Source: CAYVNU01 sp964453265
Lineage (GTDB): Bacteria > Patescibacteriota > Doudnabacteria > UBA920
Direction of reading: 5' to 3'
DNA length: 25,527 nt
NCBI GenBank assembly: GCA_964453265.1
Contig: CAYVNU010000017.1
Location: forward strand, 1-25,527
Positions 14,067 through 20,514 of the stretch are shown here, piece by piece. Position numbers and translations under genes: made by a program. Below the pieces are notes generated by a model, which made no database searches, was not told the origin of the DNA, and saw only the letters and a program-made list of their open reading frames with translations. The number at the start of each line of letters is the position of its first letter. The stretch's first letter is position 1.

Positions 14067-14116
14067 ATAACACCCTCATCCGCCCTTTGGGCACCTTCTC
14101 CCCGCCGGGAGAAGGC
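14066..14116 (-). repeat. Right terminal inverted repeat of the DUF559 cassette
   Basis: On the plus strand: CCCTCATCC (14073-14081), GCCC-TTT-GGGC (14082-14092), then CCTTCTCCC/GGGAGAAGG (14094-14102 with 14107-14115). Against the left copy, the small stem changes from GGCC/GGCC to GCCC/GGGC, a compensatory pair change, while loops vary freely. Confidence 0.88.
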
Positions 14117-14120
14117 TCTA

Positions 14121-14567
14121 CTACATCGGTTGTACCTTAATTTTTACGCTTGCGATAATTCCTTGTGCTAACTTTACCTTCACCACGTGCTCGCCTAATG
14201 TTTTAATTGACTGATTAATTTCTACCTGATTTCTATCAATCGGCTTGGCTATTTTGGCATTAACCACATCTACAATATCTTTTTCATGTACTCCCCCAAA
14301 CACCTGGCCTTTATCTCCAACTTTTACCAAGAGAGTAAAAATCCGTTTTTCCAAATCTGCTTTTATGCTTAAAAGCACCTGTTGCTCTTTTTGATGCTTC
14401 ATTACAGCTTCTTTTTTTTCTTTTTCAACCTTGGCAATAATTTGCGGCGTAGCAACCTGCGCAAAACCTTTGGCAATTAAAAAATTCTCGGCAAAACCGC
14501 TTGCCACTTCTTTTATCTCACCCTTTTTACCGTGCCCGGGCGCATCTTTTATAAAAATTACTTTCAT
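14121..14567 (-). CDS. rplI: 50S ribosomal protein L9
   Basis: A 148-residue L9 that binds 23S rRNA and limits frameshifting. The N-terminal domain has the hallmark MKVIFIKDAPGHGKKGEIKE-V-GFAENFLI, followed by the long connecting helix (about 42-75, Glu/Lys-rich) and the C-terminal rRNA-binding domain with KVGDKGQVFGGVHEKDIV. ATG 14567 is chosen because the family starts at MKVI; an in-frame start at 14588 would add seven residues. Some CPR groups lack L9, so its presence is of taxonomic use. It ends in TAG, four bases before the DUF559 cassette. Upstream (14589-14624) is an inverted repeat and then the ftsEX terminator. Confidence 0.96.
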   Translation of the reverse strand: MKVIFIKDAPGHGKKGEIKEVASGFAENFLIAKGFAQVATPQIIAKVEKEKKEAVMKHQKEQQVLLSIKADLEKRIFTLLVKVGDKGQVFGGVHEKDIVDVVNAKIAKPIDRNQVEINQSIKTLGEHVVKVKLAQGIIASVKIKVQPM

Positions 14568-14588
14568 ATATCGATCTAAATGATCCAA

Positions 14589-14624
14589 ATTCGAGGCATT
14601 CAGATATAATTCGTAGTCTCGAAT
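14589..14624 (-). repeat. 7-bp inverted repeat in the rplI leader
   Basis: ATTCGAG (14589-14595) and CTCGAAT (14618-14624) are perfect inverted copies around 22 bases, just upstream of rplI. It may be a leader hairpin, possibly an L9 autoregulatory or processing site; no known motif was recognised. Confidence 0.5.
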
Positions 14625-14637
14625 CGGTTAAACAAAT

Positions 14638-14701
14638 AAAAAATCCCGCATTTAGCGAGAGTCCCAGCCCTTTACCTATAATTGGTAATTTGGGCTCTTT
14701 T
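14638..14701 (-). terminator. Terminator region after ftsX
   Basis: On the minus strand TCTCGC-TAAAT-GCGGGA (14660-14643) is followed by six T (14643-14638), a good intrinsic terminator for prfB-ftsE-ftsX. Just before it, a longer hairpin AGCCC/GGGCT (14666-14670 with 14692-14696) with an inner TTACC/GGTAA stem has its own T run on the plus strand. Confidence 0.75.
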
Positions 14702-14745
14702 TAAGTATATCCAAAAATAAAAAACTGTCAAACTTTAAAAATATC

Positions 14746-15693
14746 TTAAATTTTAAGATATTTGCGTATAGCTAAAAGCGTTGAAACAATAGCTAAAACC
14801 AAAGAAATAACTAATAGCAAGAAAATTAAATACCAGTAATTCAGTATACGGCCTGAGCTTAAAGCGGTTAAAGAAAAATAATTTCCGTAGGAAAGACCAG
14901 GATATAAGTACGCGAAAACCTTAGGCATAGCAGTTGAAAAAACCGGCAAAAGCAAAAACGCGGTTAAAACCGTACTACCAATGCCGTAAAGCAAAGACTC
15001 AACTATAAATGGCCCGCGAATATACCAGTTCGTGGCGCCTACCAAACGCATAATTTCAACCTCTTCCCTTCTATTATAAATGGTTAGAGTAATAGTATTG
15101 TAAATAACTAAAATGGCAATTAGGCAGAAAATTAAAACCAAAATTAAACCAAAAGTTTGAATAAACCGCAAAATTCTACTTAACCTTTCTATAATTTGCC
15201 TATTGTCTTCGTAATTTACCTTGTCTATAAAATCTTTTAAATTTACATTTGAAAGAGATTTAGAAATTTCAGGATAATCTTCTAAGTCGTAGGTTTTTAT
15301 ATTTAAAGTAGCGGGCAAAGGGTTCTCAGTTAGTTCATTTAAGGATTCGGTAATTAACGGGTCAGCCTGATGCTTTAATTTAAAGTCTTCAAATGCCTGT
15401 TTAGATGAAACATAAACTACTTGCTTTACTTTTGGATTTACTTGCAATTGGTCACGAATTTCAAAAATCTTTTTCTCAGCCAAACCAATTTTAAAATAGA
15501 CGCTTATATCTACAGTATTTTTAACAGCGTCTAAGGAAATATTGGTAATATTTGAAAGTAAAAATAACACGGAAAAAATAACTAAGGTTATAGTCATAAC
15601 CATAGTCGCGGCTGTAGACAACCACAAATTTCGCCAGAAATTTAGAAATCCGGTTTTTATTATTCTAAAAAATGAAATGGAGTCGAACATCAT
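14746..15693 (-). CDS. ftsX: Cell division permease-like protein FtsX
   Basis: A 315-residue membrane protein with the FtsX plan: short cytoplasmic N-terminus, helix 1 (about 25-48), a large extracytoplasmic domain (about 50-170) and three more helices (about 175-200, 230-258, 280-312). The conserved ITNISLDAVKNTVDISVYFK segment after helix 1, and YNTITLTIYNRREEVEIMRLVGATNWYIRGPF before helix 3, are typical. FtsX transmits ATP hydrolysis by FtsE through its outer domain to a coiled-coil wall hydrolase; the M23 protein at 2947-4374 is the evident candidate. Start codons at 15693 and 15690 (ATGATG) cannot be told apart. No Shine-Dalgarno is seen; the leader holds decamer repeats. Confidence 0.95.
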   Translation of the reverse strand: MMFDSISFFRIIKTGFLNFWRNLWLSTAATMVMTITLVIFSVLFLLSNITNISLDAVKNTVDISVYFKIGLAEKKIFEIRDQLQVNPKVKQVVYVSSKQAFEDFKLKHQADPLITESLNELTENPLPATLNIKTYDLEDYPEISKSLSNVNLKDFIDKVNYEDNRQIIERLSRILRFIQTFGLILVLIFCLIAILVIYNTITLTIYNRREEVEIMRLVGATNWYIRGPFIVESLLYGIGSTVLTAFLLLPVFSTAMPKVFAYLYPGLSYGNYFSLTALSSGRILNYWYLIFLLLVISLVLAIVSTLLAIRKYLKI

Positions 15694-15705
15694 GAAAATA
15701 AATAA

Positions 15706-15738
15706 AATTGAACAAAATTAAGTAAAATTAAGTAAAAA
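15706..15738 (-). repeat. Decamer tandem array before ftsX
   Basis: On the minus strand TTTTACTTAA occurs twice, then TTTTGTTCAA and TTTTATTTAT, a period of ten bases leading to the ftsX start. The block matches the one before pyrG over 32 bases with two differences, and TTGACA (plus strand) lies next to both. Confidence 0.75.
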
Positions 15739-15774
15739 TTTTGACACATTTTTACTAAAATTTTATTTTTAAAA

Positions 15775-16452
15775 TTATAACTTATATTTTCCTTTTTCTT
15801 GCTGCAAAGTAATTTTACCGCCTTCAATGGTTACTACTCGTTTTTTTATTTTATTGACCAAGTCTACCGCGTGAGTGGCCACAATTACCGTAGTGCCAAG
15901 TTGGTTGATTTTTAATAATAAATCTAAAACCTCGCTGGCATTTACTTCGTCTAAATTCCCCGTGGGTTCGTCAGCCAAAAGTAAAACCGGGCGATGCGAC
16001 AAAGCTCTGGCAATTGCCACGCGCTGTTTTTCCCCGCCTGACATTTCATGCGGAAAACTATCTTTTTTATGTAAAAGTCCGACTAATTCCAAAATTTTAG
16101 GCACATCTTGCACTATTTTTTCCATTCTATGCCCGCAAACCTCCATAGCAAAAGCAATATTTTCAAAAGCCGTACGTTTGGGTAAAAGCTTCATATCCTG
16201 AAAAACCACGCCAATTTTCCTACGTAAATAAGGGATATCGGATTTTCTAACTTGGGAAATATCTATATCATCAATAAAAATTTTGCCACCATCTATTTCC
16301 TCTTCGCCTATAATCAGCTTAAGTAAAGTAGATTTTCCGGCACCAGAAAGACCCACCAAAGAAATAAATTCTCCATGGTGAATATCTAGACTGACGTCAT
16401 CTAAAGCTTTATGCGTAGTATAATGTTTTGTTACGTTCTGAAATTTTATCAT
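15775..16452 (-). CDS. ftsE: Cell division ATP-binding protein FtsE
   Basis: A 225-residue ABC ATPase, the cytoplasmic partner of FtsX. Walker A GLSGAGKS (34-41), Q-loop Gln85 (VVFQDMKLLP), signature MSGGEKQR (137-144), Walker B LLLADEPTGNLD (157-168) and the H-loop in VATHA are all intact. The segment VVFQDMKLLPKRTAFENIAF is the FtsE/LolD-type form. It follows prfB (gap 90 bases) and precedes ftsX (gap 81 bases); prfB-ftsE-ftsX is a known conserved order in several phyla, which supports FtsE over a LolD-type exporter. Confidence 0.95.
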   Translation of the reverse strand: MIKFQNVTKHYTTHKALDDVSLDIHHGEFISLVGLSGAGKSTLLKLIIGEEEIDGGKIFIDDIDISQVRKSDIPYLRRKIGVVFQDMKLLPKRTAFENIAFAMEVCGHRMEKIVQDVPKILELVGLLHKKDSFPHEMSGGEKQRVAIARALSHRPVLLLADEPTGNLDEVNASEVLDLLLKINQLGTTVIVATHAVDLVNKIKKRVVTIEGGKITLQQEKGKYKL

Positions 16453-16542
16453 TGTAAACTAATAAGTGCGTAAGCTGATAAGCTAATTATAGCAGATAGA
16501 AATAACTATCCAAAATAGTTTTTGGCAAAACCACTCTGTTAT

Positions 16543-17649
16543 TTATGCGCCTACTTGAGTTTCCAAATACTTTTCTACAAATTCATCTAACTCCCCTTCC
16601 AGCACGTCATCGGGATTTGTGCTTTCAAAGCCTGTACGATGGTCTTTAACTAGTTTATATGGGTGAATTACGTAAGAGCGGATTTGGTTGCCCCATTCAG
16701 CGGATTTAAACTCACCACGTATTTCCTGTTTTTGCTTTTGCAAATTTTCTTCTTCAAGCGCTTTTAACTTAGCCATTAAAATTTTCATAGCCAGTTCCCT
16801 ATTTTGATGTTGCGAGCGCTCGTTTTGAATGGAAACTTTAAGTCCGGTAGGTATGTGAGTTATGCGAATGGCGGAATACGTAGTATTAACACTTTGCCCT
16901 CCATGTCCGCTTGCTGTATTTGCCTCGATTTTTAAATCTTTCGGATCAACTTTAAATTCTTCCTGTTCTTCCAATTCCGGCAGCAACTCTAAAAGAGCAA
17001 AAGATGTCTCACGTGTATGCGCCGGGTTAAAAGGACTAAGTCTAACCAACCTATGTACTCCGGCCTCGCTTTTAAAATACCCGTAAGCAAAAGGTCCGCG
17101 CACACTAACGACTGCAGACTTAACCCCGCCCTCAGCCCCTTTGCTTAATTCTAAAACTTCGGTTTTAAAACCTTTTTTATCCGCGTAGCGCAAAAACATC
17201 CTAAGCAACATTTCCGCCCAGTCTTGCGCATCCACGCCCCCTGCTCCGCTATGAATAGAAAATATGGCGTTATGGTCGTCGTATTTTTTAGAAAGCAAAG
17301 CTACAATTCGATTTTTTCTATAAGCATCTTCCATTTGATCCACCTGCTGCTTTAAATATTCTCCGTCCTGTAAGGAATGATCTAGACCATTCCCTGCATC
17401 GGCTTTCACCAAATCTAGCGTCTCCGATACATCCTTTTCTAACTTCACCCAAAAATCCACAAAACTTTTTAGCTGATTATAGTCCTGCGAAACTTTTTGC
17501 GCTCGTTGGTTGTCATTCCAAAAATCCGAACGCTGCATTTCATCGGCCAATTCTAAAACCTGCTGCTCTTTTTGCGGCAAATTCAAATGTACTTTTAAAT
17601 TTACAATTTCAGCCTTCAGGTTTTCTAAGCGTTTTATTAGTTCGTTCAT
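16543..17649 (-). CDS. prfB: Peptide chain release factor 2, without programmed frameshift
   Basis: A 368-residue class I release factor. The stop-codon reading tripeptide is SPF (205-207, in RLSPFNPAHTRETSF), the RF2 version for UAA/UGA, and the peptidyl hydrolysis motif is GGQ (250-252, in ASGHGGQSVN). So UGA is a stop in this organism, which excludes the UGA=Gly code of Gracilibacteria/SR1. The whole gene is in one frame: the early in-frame UGA and +1 shift site found in E. coli prfB are absent, so the usual autoregulation is missing. ATG 17649 (MNELIKRLENL) is chosen; an upstream start at 17709 would lie over the promoter. It ends in ...TQVGA with TAA. Confidence 0.95.
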   Translation of the reverse strand: MNELIKRLENLKAEIVNLKVHLNLPQKEQQVLELADEMQRSDFWNDNQRAQKVSQDYNQLKSFVDFWVKLEKDVSETLDLVKADAGNGLDHSLQDGEYLKQQVDQMEDAYRKNRIVALLSKKYDDHNAIFSIHSGAGGVDAQDWAEMLLRMFLRYADKKGFKTEVLELSKGAEGGVKSAVVSVRGPFAYGYFKSEAGVHRLVRLSPFNPAHTRETSFALLELLPELEEQEEFKVDPKDLKIEANTASGHGGQSVNTTYSAIRITHIPTGLKVSIQNERSQHQNRELAMKILMAKLKALEEENLQKQKQEIRGEFKSAEWGNQIRSYVIHPYKLVKDHRTGFESTNPDDVLEGELDEFVEKYLETQVGA

Positions 17650-17679
17650 AGCTAAATAATACTCTACTAAACCAGCCTT

Positions 17680-17709
17680 TTTATATGCACATTTTAGGCC
17701 TTTTGTCAA
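17680..17709 (-). promoter_or_regulatory. Promoter of prfB-ftsE-ftsX
   Basis: On the minus strand a perfect TTGACA (17709-17704) and TATAAA (17685-17680) are 18 bp apart, which puts transcription start near 17673 and gives a leader of about 24 bases before ATG 17649. Confidence 0.65.
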
Positions 17710-17720
17710 GACTTAAAGCA

Positions 17721-17749
17721 TTGACACAAACAGCTTTGTTTAAGAAAAT
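17721..17749 (+). promoter_or_regulatory. Possible divergent promoter facing the small plus-strand unit
   Basis: A perfect TTGACA (17721-17726) with GAAAAT (17744-17749) at 17 bp. The -35 boxes of this and the prfB promoter lie back to back, 11 bases apart. The -10 match is only 4 of 6. Confidence 0.4.
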
Positions 17750-17753
17750 ATAT

Positions 17754-17816
17754 ATGAAAATAAAAATATTTTATAAGCTTTTGTATGCGGCAATAGGCCG
17801 TTTTTTTGTTGCCTAA
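17754..17816 (+). CDS. Possible 20-residue leader peptide ORF
   Basis: ATG at 17754 opens a 20-codon frame (MKIKIFYKLLYAAIGRFFVA, TAA). It is basic and hydrophobic like a tiny membrane peptide, lies directly behind the TTGACA promoter, and contains the terminator-like hairpin at 17788-17807 within its last codons. It could be a leader peptide, or chance. Confidence 0.25.
   Translation: MKIKIFYKLLYAAIGRFFVA
17788..17807 (+). terminator. Short hairpin with seven T, attenuator-like
   Basis: CGGC (17788-17791), loop AATAG, GCCG (17797-17800), then seven T. The stem is only 4-5 bp. It lies between the plus promoter and the gene at 17873, so it could end a short RNA or attenuate that gene. Confidence 0.5.
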
Positions 17817-17830
17817 ATAGCCCGTTGCTG

Positions 17831-17848
17831 CCTACGAACTCTCGTAGG
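17831..17848 (+). repeat. Hairpin in the leader of the small membrane protein gene
   Basis: CCTACGA-ACTC-TCGTAGG is a perfect 7-bp stem with a 4-base loop, 25 bases before the ATG at 17873. No T run follows. Confidence 0.65.
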
Positions 17849-17872
17849 TAAATTACAATTAAGAAGAGGGTT

Positions 17873-18067
17873 ATGAAAAAAGTACTCGGCATTGCAGCAT
17901 TTTTGCTATACTATTTTGTCTTAGTGCCATTCTTGTGGCACGTAGACGACGCGAATGTATTTAGCCAAACCTATAAAAATGCGGCGCATTTTGGGGCTTA
18001 CATAGTAGCAGCGCTGCCGCCAACTTTTTGGATTCTTGCAAGGCTGACAAAAAAAGCATTGCAGTAA
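17873..18067 (+). CDS. Small two-helix membrane protein, function unknown
   Basis: A 64-residue product: MKK start, helix 1 at about 4-22, a short polar loop with HVDDANVFSQTYKN, helix 2 at about 37-57, and a basic end (ARLTKKALQ). It is not like any family I recognise. An AGAAGAGGG stretch ends two bases before the ATG, too close for a normal ribosome site. It is the only plus-strand gene in a 10-kb minus-strand run and lies in a self-contained unit with promoter, two leader hairpins, a structured 3' part and a terminator. An opposite-strand ORF at 17921-18118 overlaps it, but this frame has the more natural protein. The whole could instead be a structured non-coding RNA. Confidence 0.5.
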   Translation: MKKVLGIAAFLLYYFVLVPFLWHVDDANVFSQTYKNAAHFGAYIVAALPPTFWILARLTKKALQ

Positions 18068-18077
18068 ATCCCAAACC

Positions 18078-18114
18078 GGCCAAAGGACAGACCATGCAAG
18101 TCTCTCCCGCGGCC
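18078..18114 (+). repeat. Compound hairpin between the small ORF and its terminator
   Basis: GGCC (18078-18081) pairs with GGCC (18111-18114); inside, GGA-C-AGAC (18085-18092) pairs with GTCT-C-TCC (18100-18107) with one C-C mismatch, loop CATGCAA. It is GC-richer than the surroundings and outside any likely gene. Confidence 0.5.
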
Positions 18115-18131
18115 ACAACTTTTCCTTTTAC

Positions 18132-18156
18132 CCCCTATTAAGGGGTTTTATTTTTT
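18132..18156 (+). terminator. Terminator of the small plus-strand unit
   Basis: CCCCT-ATTA-AGGGG (18132-18145) followed by TTTTATTTTTT to 18156. The tail overlaps the stop codon of the converging TPR gene. Confidence 0.75.
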
Positions 18157-18768
18157 AAATTCTGGATGTATATCTGTTATGAATCCAACCCGAACAAATG
18201 CTTCCATCCTGTCTTTTTTCGTCTCTTCATCTAATTCCATTTTTTGTGTCATTCGCAAAAATAAATTTAGATAAAAATAAGCTTTACTCTCATCTGTGTA
18301 TTCATACATATTACCTAAGGCGTAGTATATATTAACCATCGACGGATCTAAATTTAAAGCATGTATAAAATACTTTTCAGCTAAAGCATTATCTAACTCA
18401 ACATATGTCGTACCTAAACGGTAAAACGCTTCCGCATTGGTTTTGTCTATTTCGGTTGCTTCTTTAAAATAACGTCTTGCTTCTAACCGATTTGACAAGC
18501 CTAAAGCTACAAGCCTTTTTGATTCTTCTGCAAGATTTTCAGAATACTCTGCAGGTCTTATAGTCATTTCAGTAACTTTTTTATCATTTTTCACTTTTTC
18601 GGTTATATTTACTATATGCGCAGGTGATTCACTACCAGAACTTTCAACAGAATTTAATTGGCCATCTAAACGCTCAAAAGAGCCACCTTTTATTCCTTCA
18701 TTTGATTCTAAACTAGAAGCATCTCTTCCCTCTACTTGACTAGGAAATCTAATAATTTTTTTAGTCAT
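18148..18768 (-). CDS. TPR-repeat protein, function unknown
   Basis: A 206-residue soluble protein. Residues 1-70 are polar and probably disordered (many Ser, Glu, Gly). From about 72 to 190 there are two to three tetratricopeptide-like helix pairs, with consensus positions in NAEAFYRLGTTYVELDNALAEKYFIHALNLDPS and the next unit NIYYALGNMYEYTDESKAYFYLNLFL. TPRs are protein-binding scaffolds; no partner is evident. It is the last gene of a four-gene unit with tmk (three bases between), so it may simply share expression. No signal peptide or membrane segment. Confidence 0.75.
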   Translation of the reverse strand: MTKKIIRFPSQVEGRDASSLESNEGIKGGSFERLDGQLNSVESSGSESPAHIVNITEKVKNDKKVTEMTIRPAEYSENLAEESKRLVALGLSNRLEARRYFKEATEIDKTNAEAFYRLGTTYVELDNALAEKYFIHALNLDPSMVNIYYALGNMYEYTDESKAYFYLNLFLRMTQKMELDEETKKDRMEAFVRVGFITDIHPEFKK

Positions 18769-18771
18769 ATT

Positions 18772-19512
18772 TTATATTTTAAAATCTTTTAATCCTATTC
18801 TCCTAACCATTTCCCAAACTTTATTGTGAATTTCCTGCTGGCTTAACAACTTGTGTTGCTTGCCCTCCCCACTAACGCAGTCAATTAATTTAGTATTGGG
18901 GAAAAGTTTTGCAATTTGCCGGTAAGATTCCTCAGCAAGCCGCAAGTGAGTTAAATTTTTTTCATGCATATCATTAATCAAACCCCCGGCATTTTCACGC
19001 TCTTTAAGCAACTTATAAGCTGTCATATAAGGGATGCTTAAAATAACATTTAAATCCGGCTTGGGCAAGGAAAAAATTACATATTCTAAATTATTCAGCC
19101 ATTTAAAAAATTTAAGCCTCTTAAAATCGCCGTCAATCTTTCCGCCCTGGTGCCCGGCATTGGCCGTAACATAGCGGTCGGTTAAAACTACCTTGCCTTC
19201 GCTAAGCCAATTTTCAATTTTGTTTTTTGCCGAAAATCTGTCTACCGCAAAAAAAATCGAGGCCGCTTCCGGGTTTAGCTGCCCATACTTGCCGCTTAGA
19301 TATTCATTTGTCATAGAAGCGCTAGGCTGCCCGTGCTGAGGGAAATGGATTACTTCCGTTTTGTAGCCGGCTAATTTCAATTCATTATTAAGCAACTCCA
19401 GCTGAGTGGATTTTCCACTGCCGTCAATCCCGTCTATAACAATTAACCTGCCTCGCTGCGGTTCTTCTTTTTTACTTTTTCCAAACTTTAACAACGCCAT
19501 ATTATTGTTCAT
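18772..19512 (-). CDS. tmk: Thymidylate kinase
   Basis: Phosphorylates dTMP to dTDP. Walker A is GIDGSGKST (28-36), preceded by GRLIVID as in the family; the DR(Y/H) motif is DRYVTANAGHQGG (111-123), and a lid-like Arg/Lys region follows. At 246 residues it is longer than the usual 205-215, with a basic N-terminal extension (about 20 residues, KFGKSKKEEPQRG) and insertions in the middle, so substrate could differ a little. Two starts are possible: ATG 19512 (overlapping the upstream stop) or ATG 19500. It fits with thyA, folA and dcd 2-6 kb away in a dTTP supply group. Confidence 0.88.
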   Translation of the reverse strand: MNNNMALLKFGKSKKEEPQRGRLIVIDGIDGSGKSTQLELLNNELKLAGYKTEVIHFPQHGQPSASMTNEYLSGKYGQLNPEAASIFFAVDRFSAKNKIENWLSEGKVVLTDRYVTANAGHQGGKIDGDFKRLKFFKWLNNLEYVIFSLPKPDLNVILSIPYMTAYKLLKERENAGGLINDMHEKNLTHLRLAEESYRQIAKLFPNTKLIDCVSGEGKQHKLLSQQEIHNKVWEMVRRIGLKDFKI

Positions 19513-19804
19513 TATTTAAAACATATTCAGCTGCTTTTTCGGTTAACATAAATTCAGTTCCACCAACATAAAATTTAACAAATTTATTTTCTAAATTAAA
19601 TTCTAGACGACTGATAGTAATTGGCGAACTTCCTTCTATGAGCGTTATATCTTCTGTCTTCGGTGCACTAACATCAACAGTTCCTGACATTTGATTTCCA
19701 AAGTCGCGGTCTTGATAAAACCTACGAATAAACGCAGCTGCATTGGCAGCTATTTTTTCTTTTGAAGATTCAATTTCGGGCTTTGCTATTTCTTGTCCTG
19801 GCAT
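19502..19804 (-). CDS. Hypothetical 100-residue protein
   Basis: I do not recognise a family. The product is soluble and acidic-to-neutral, with a helical N-terminal part (KEKIAANAAAFIRRFYQDRDF) and a C-terminal beta-rich part (ITISRLEFNLENKFVKFYVGGTEFMLTEKAAEYVL). It lies between the P-loop kinase-like gene (16-base gap) and tmk (11-base overlap), which supports a real, co-transcribed gene, but says little about its role. Confidence 0.6.
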   Translation of the reverse strand: MPGQEIAKPEIESSKEKIAANAAAFIRRFYQDRDFGNQMSGTVDVSAPKTEDITLIEGSSPITISRLEFNLENKFVKFYVGGTEFMLTEKAAEYVLNNEQ

Positions 19805-19808
19805 AAAA

Positions 19809-19838
19809 TTTTAATTAATTTTAATTAATTTTATTTAA
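19809..19838. repeat. Third decamer tandem array
   Basis: TTTTAATTAA (19809-19818), TTTTAATTAA (19819-19828) and TTTTATTTAA (19829-19838) on the plus strand. The array covers the last codons of the P-loop kinase-like gene and the leader of the next gene. Same unit as at 12341 and 15706, but in the opposite orientation. Confidence 0.75.
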
Positions 19839-20369
19839 TATTTCCGTAACTTTCTCATTTAACTCTTGCATGCTTCCCGTATTTTCTATTTTAAAATCCG
19901 CCTTATTGCCTAAAACCGGTATATTGTGTTCTGTGTGGGTTTCTTCCAACTGTTTAAAATCTTCTAAATTTAATTTCGCATCATCGGCTTTCTCCCGTCT
20001 TTGTAAATAACGCTGAAAGCGCAAATCCATAGGCGCGGTAACATAAATAAATTTCGCGCCTAAATTTTTTAAAGCCTCGTATTCTTCTATTAACCGAATG
20101 CCGTTGACCGCGACAATTTGACTTGTGGAATCTTTTACCCTTTTTAATACAGCCGGCACAAAAACATCTTCGCCAAACTTACTACGTATGCCATTACCCA
20201 GGTTAATTTCATTTTCTCTGGAAATAGGCAGACATAAAATATTTAAAATTTCGTCGAATATATGGCTAAACCGAATATGAGTAGCCTTATGCTTTTCTAC
20301 CAAATAATTTGCCATGACATCTTTGCCAGCGAATTTTTCCCCAATTATGCCTAAAACTATTTTTTCCAT
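19821..20369 (-). CDS. P-loop nucleotide kinase-like protein (dephospho-CoA kinase/dNMP kinase type)
   Basis: A protein of about 182 residues that starts straight into the P-loop: KIVLGIIGEKFAGKD (Walker A GEKFAGKD with Asp in place of Ser/Thr). An Arg-rich lid-like stretch (RFQRYLQRREKADD) and the NGIRLIEEYEALKNLGAKFIYVTAP strand-helix-strand resemble dephospho-CoA kinases and phage-type deoxynucleoside monophosphate kinases. Being co-transcribed with tmk favours a nucleotide substrate, but CoaE-like activity is possible; I leave it unnamed. ATG 20369 is chosen for the family start; ATG 20381 would add four residues. A TATAAT on the minus strand (20409-20404) lies upstream. Its last codons are made from the decamer repeat. 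Confidence 0.75.
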   Translation of the reverse strand: MEKIVLGIIGEKFAGKDVMANYLVEKHKATHIRFSHIFDEILNILCLPISRENEINLGNGIRSKFGEDVFVPAVLKRVKDSTSQIVAVNGIRLIEEYEALKNLGAKFIYVTAPMDLRFQRYLQRREKADDAKLNLEDFKQLEETHTEHNIPVLGNKADFKIENTGSMQELNEKVTEILNKIN

Positions 20370-20403
20370 ATATAAATGCATGCTCTTCTAAATCAATAAA
20401 CTA

Positions 20404-20409
20404 ATTATA
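20404..20409 (-). promoter_or_regulatory. -10 box of the kinase/tmk/TPR operon
   Basis: A perfect TATAAT on the minus strand, 22 bases before the possible start at 20381. The -35 region is only TTTTTG/TTTTGA-like at 16-17 bp. Confidence 0.45.
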
Positions 20410-20450
20410 CCACGCATTTTACCATTCAAAAAGGCCAAAATTTGCTTAAA

Positions 20451-20479
20451 TTGACTGCTTTTATTGTTAGGGTTATTAT
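20451..20479 (+). promoter_or_regulatory. Promoter of the CYTH gene
   Basis: TTGACT (20451-20456) and TATTAT (20474-20479) with 17-bp spacing. Transcription would begin near 20486, about 29 bases before ATG 20515. Confidence 0.7.
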
Positions 20480-20514
20480 GTAAAAGTATATTGTAAAAAA
20501 TAATAAAAAATCAA

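Larger units (their letters stand above)
13671..14116 (-). mobile_element. Putative nuclease-repeat cassette: DUF559 gene between structured inverted repeats
   Basis: Two copies of a roughly 50-bp sequence in inverted orientation (13671-13720 and 14066-14116) enclose one DUF559 gene, with start and stop codons touching the inner repeat ends. The unit is 446 bp and sits four bases after the rplI stop. The flanking trinucleotide is TCT on both sides (13668-13670 and 14117-14119), a possible but very short target duplication. Mobility is inferred from this layout. Confidence 0.65.

Noticed and set aside
14589..14635. tRNA fragment or T-arm near GATTCGAG/CTCGAAT
   Set aside because: No acceptor, D or anticodon arm can be drawn and no CCA end is present; only the inverted repeat was kept.
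17921..18118. Minus-strand ORF opposite the small membrane protein
   Set aside because: Its product (Trp/Cys-rich, no clear domain) looks like a shadow of the plus-strand frame.
17757..18156. tmRNA, RNase P RNA, SRP RNA or 6S RNA in the plus-strand unit
   Set aside because: None of the diagnostic sequences of these RNAs was seen (no T-loop with CCA end, no RNase P P4 motif, no SRP GGAA/GCAG core).
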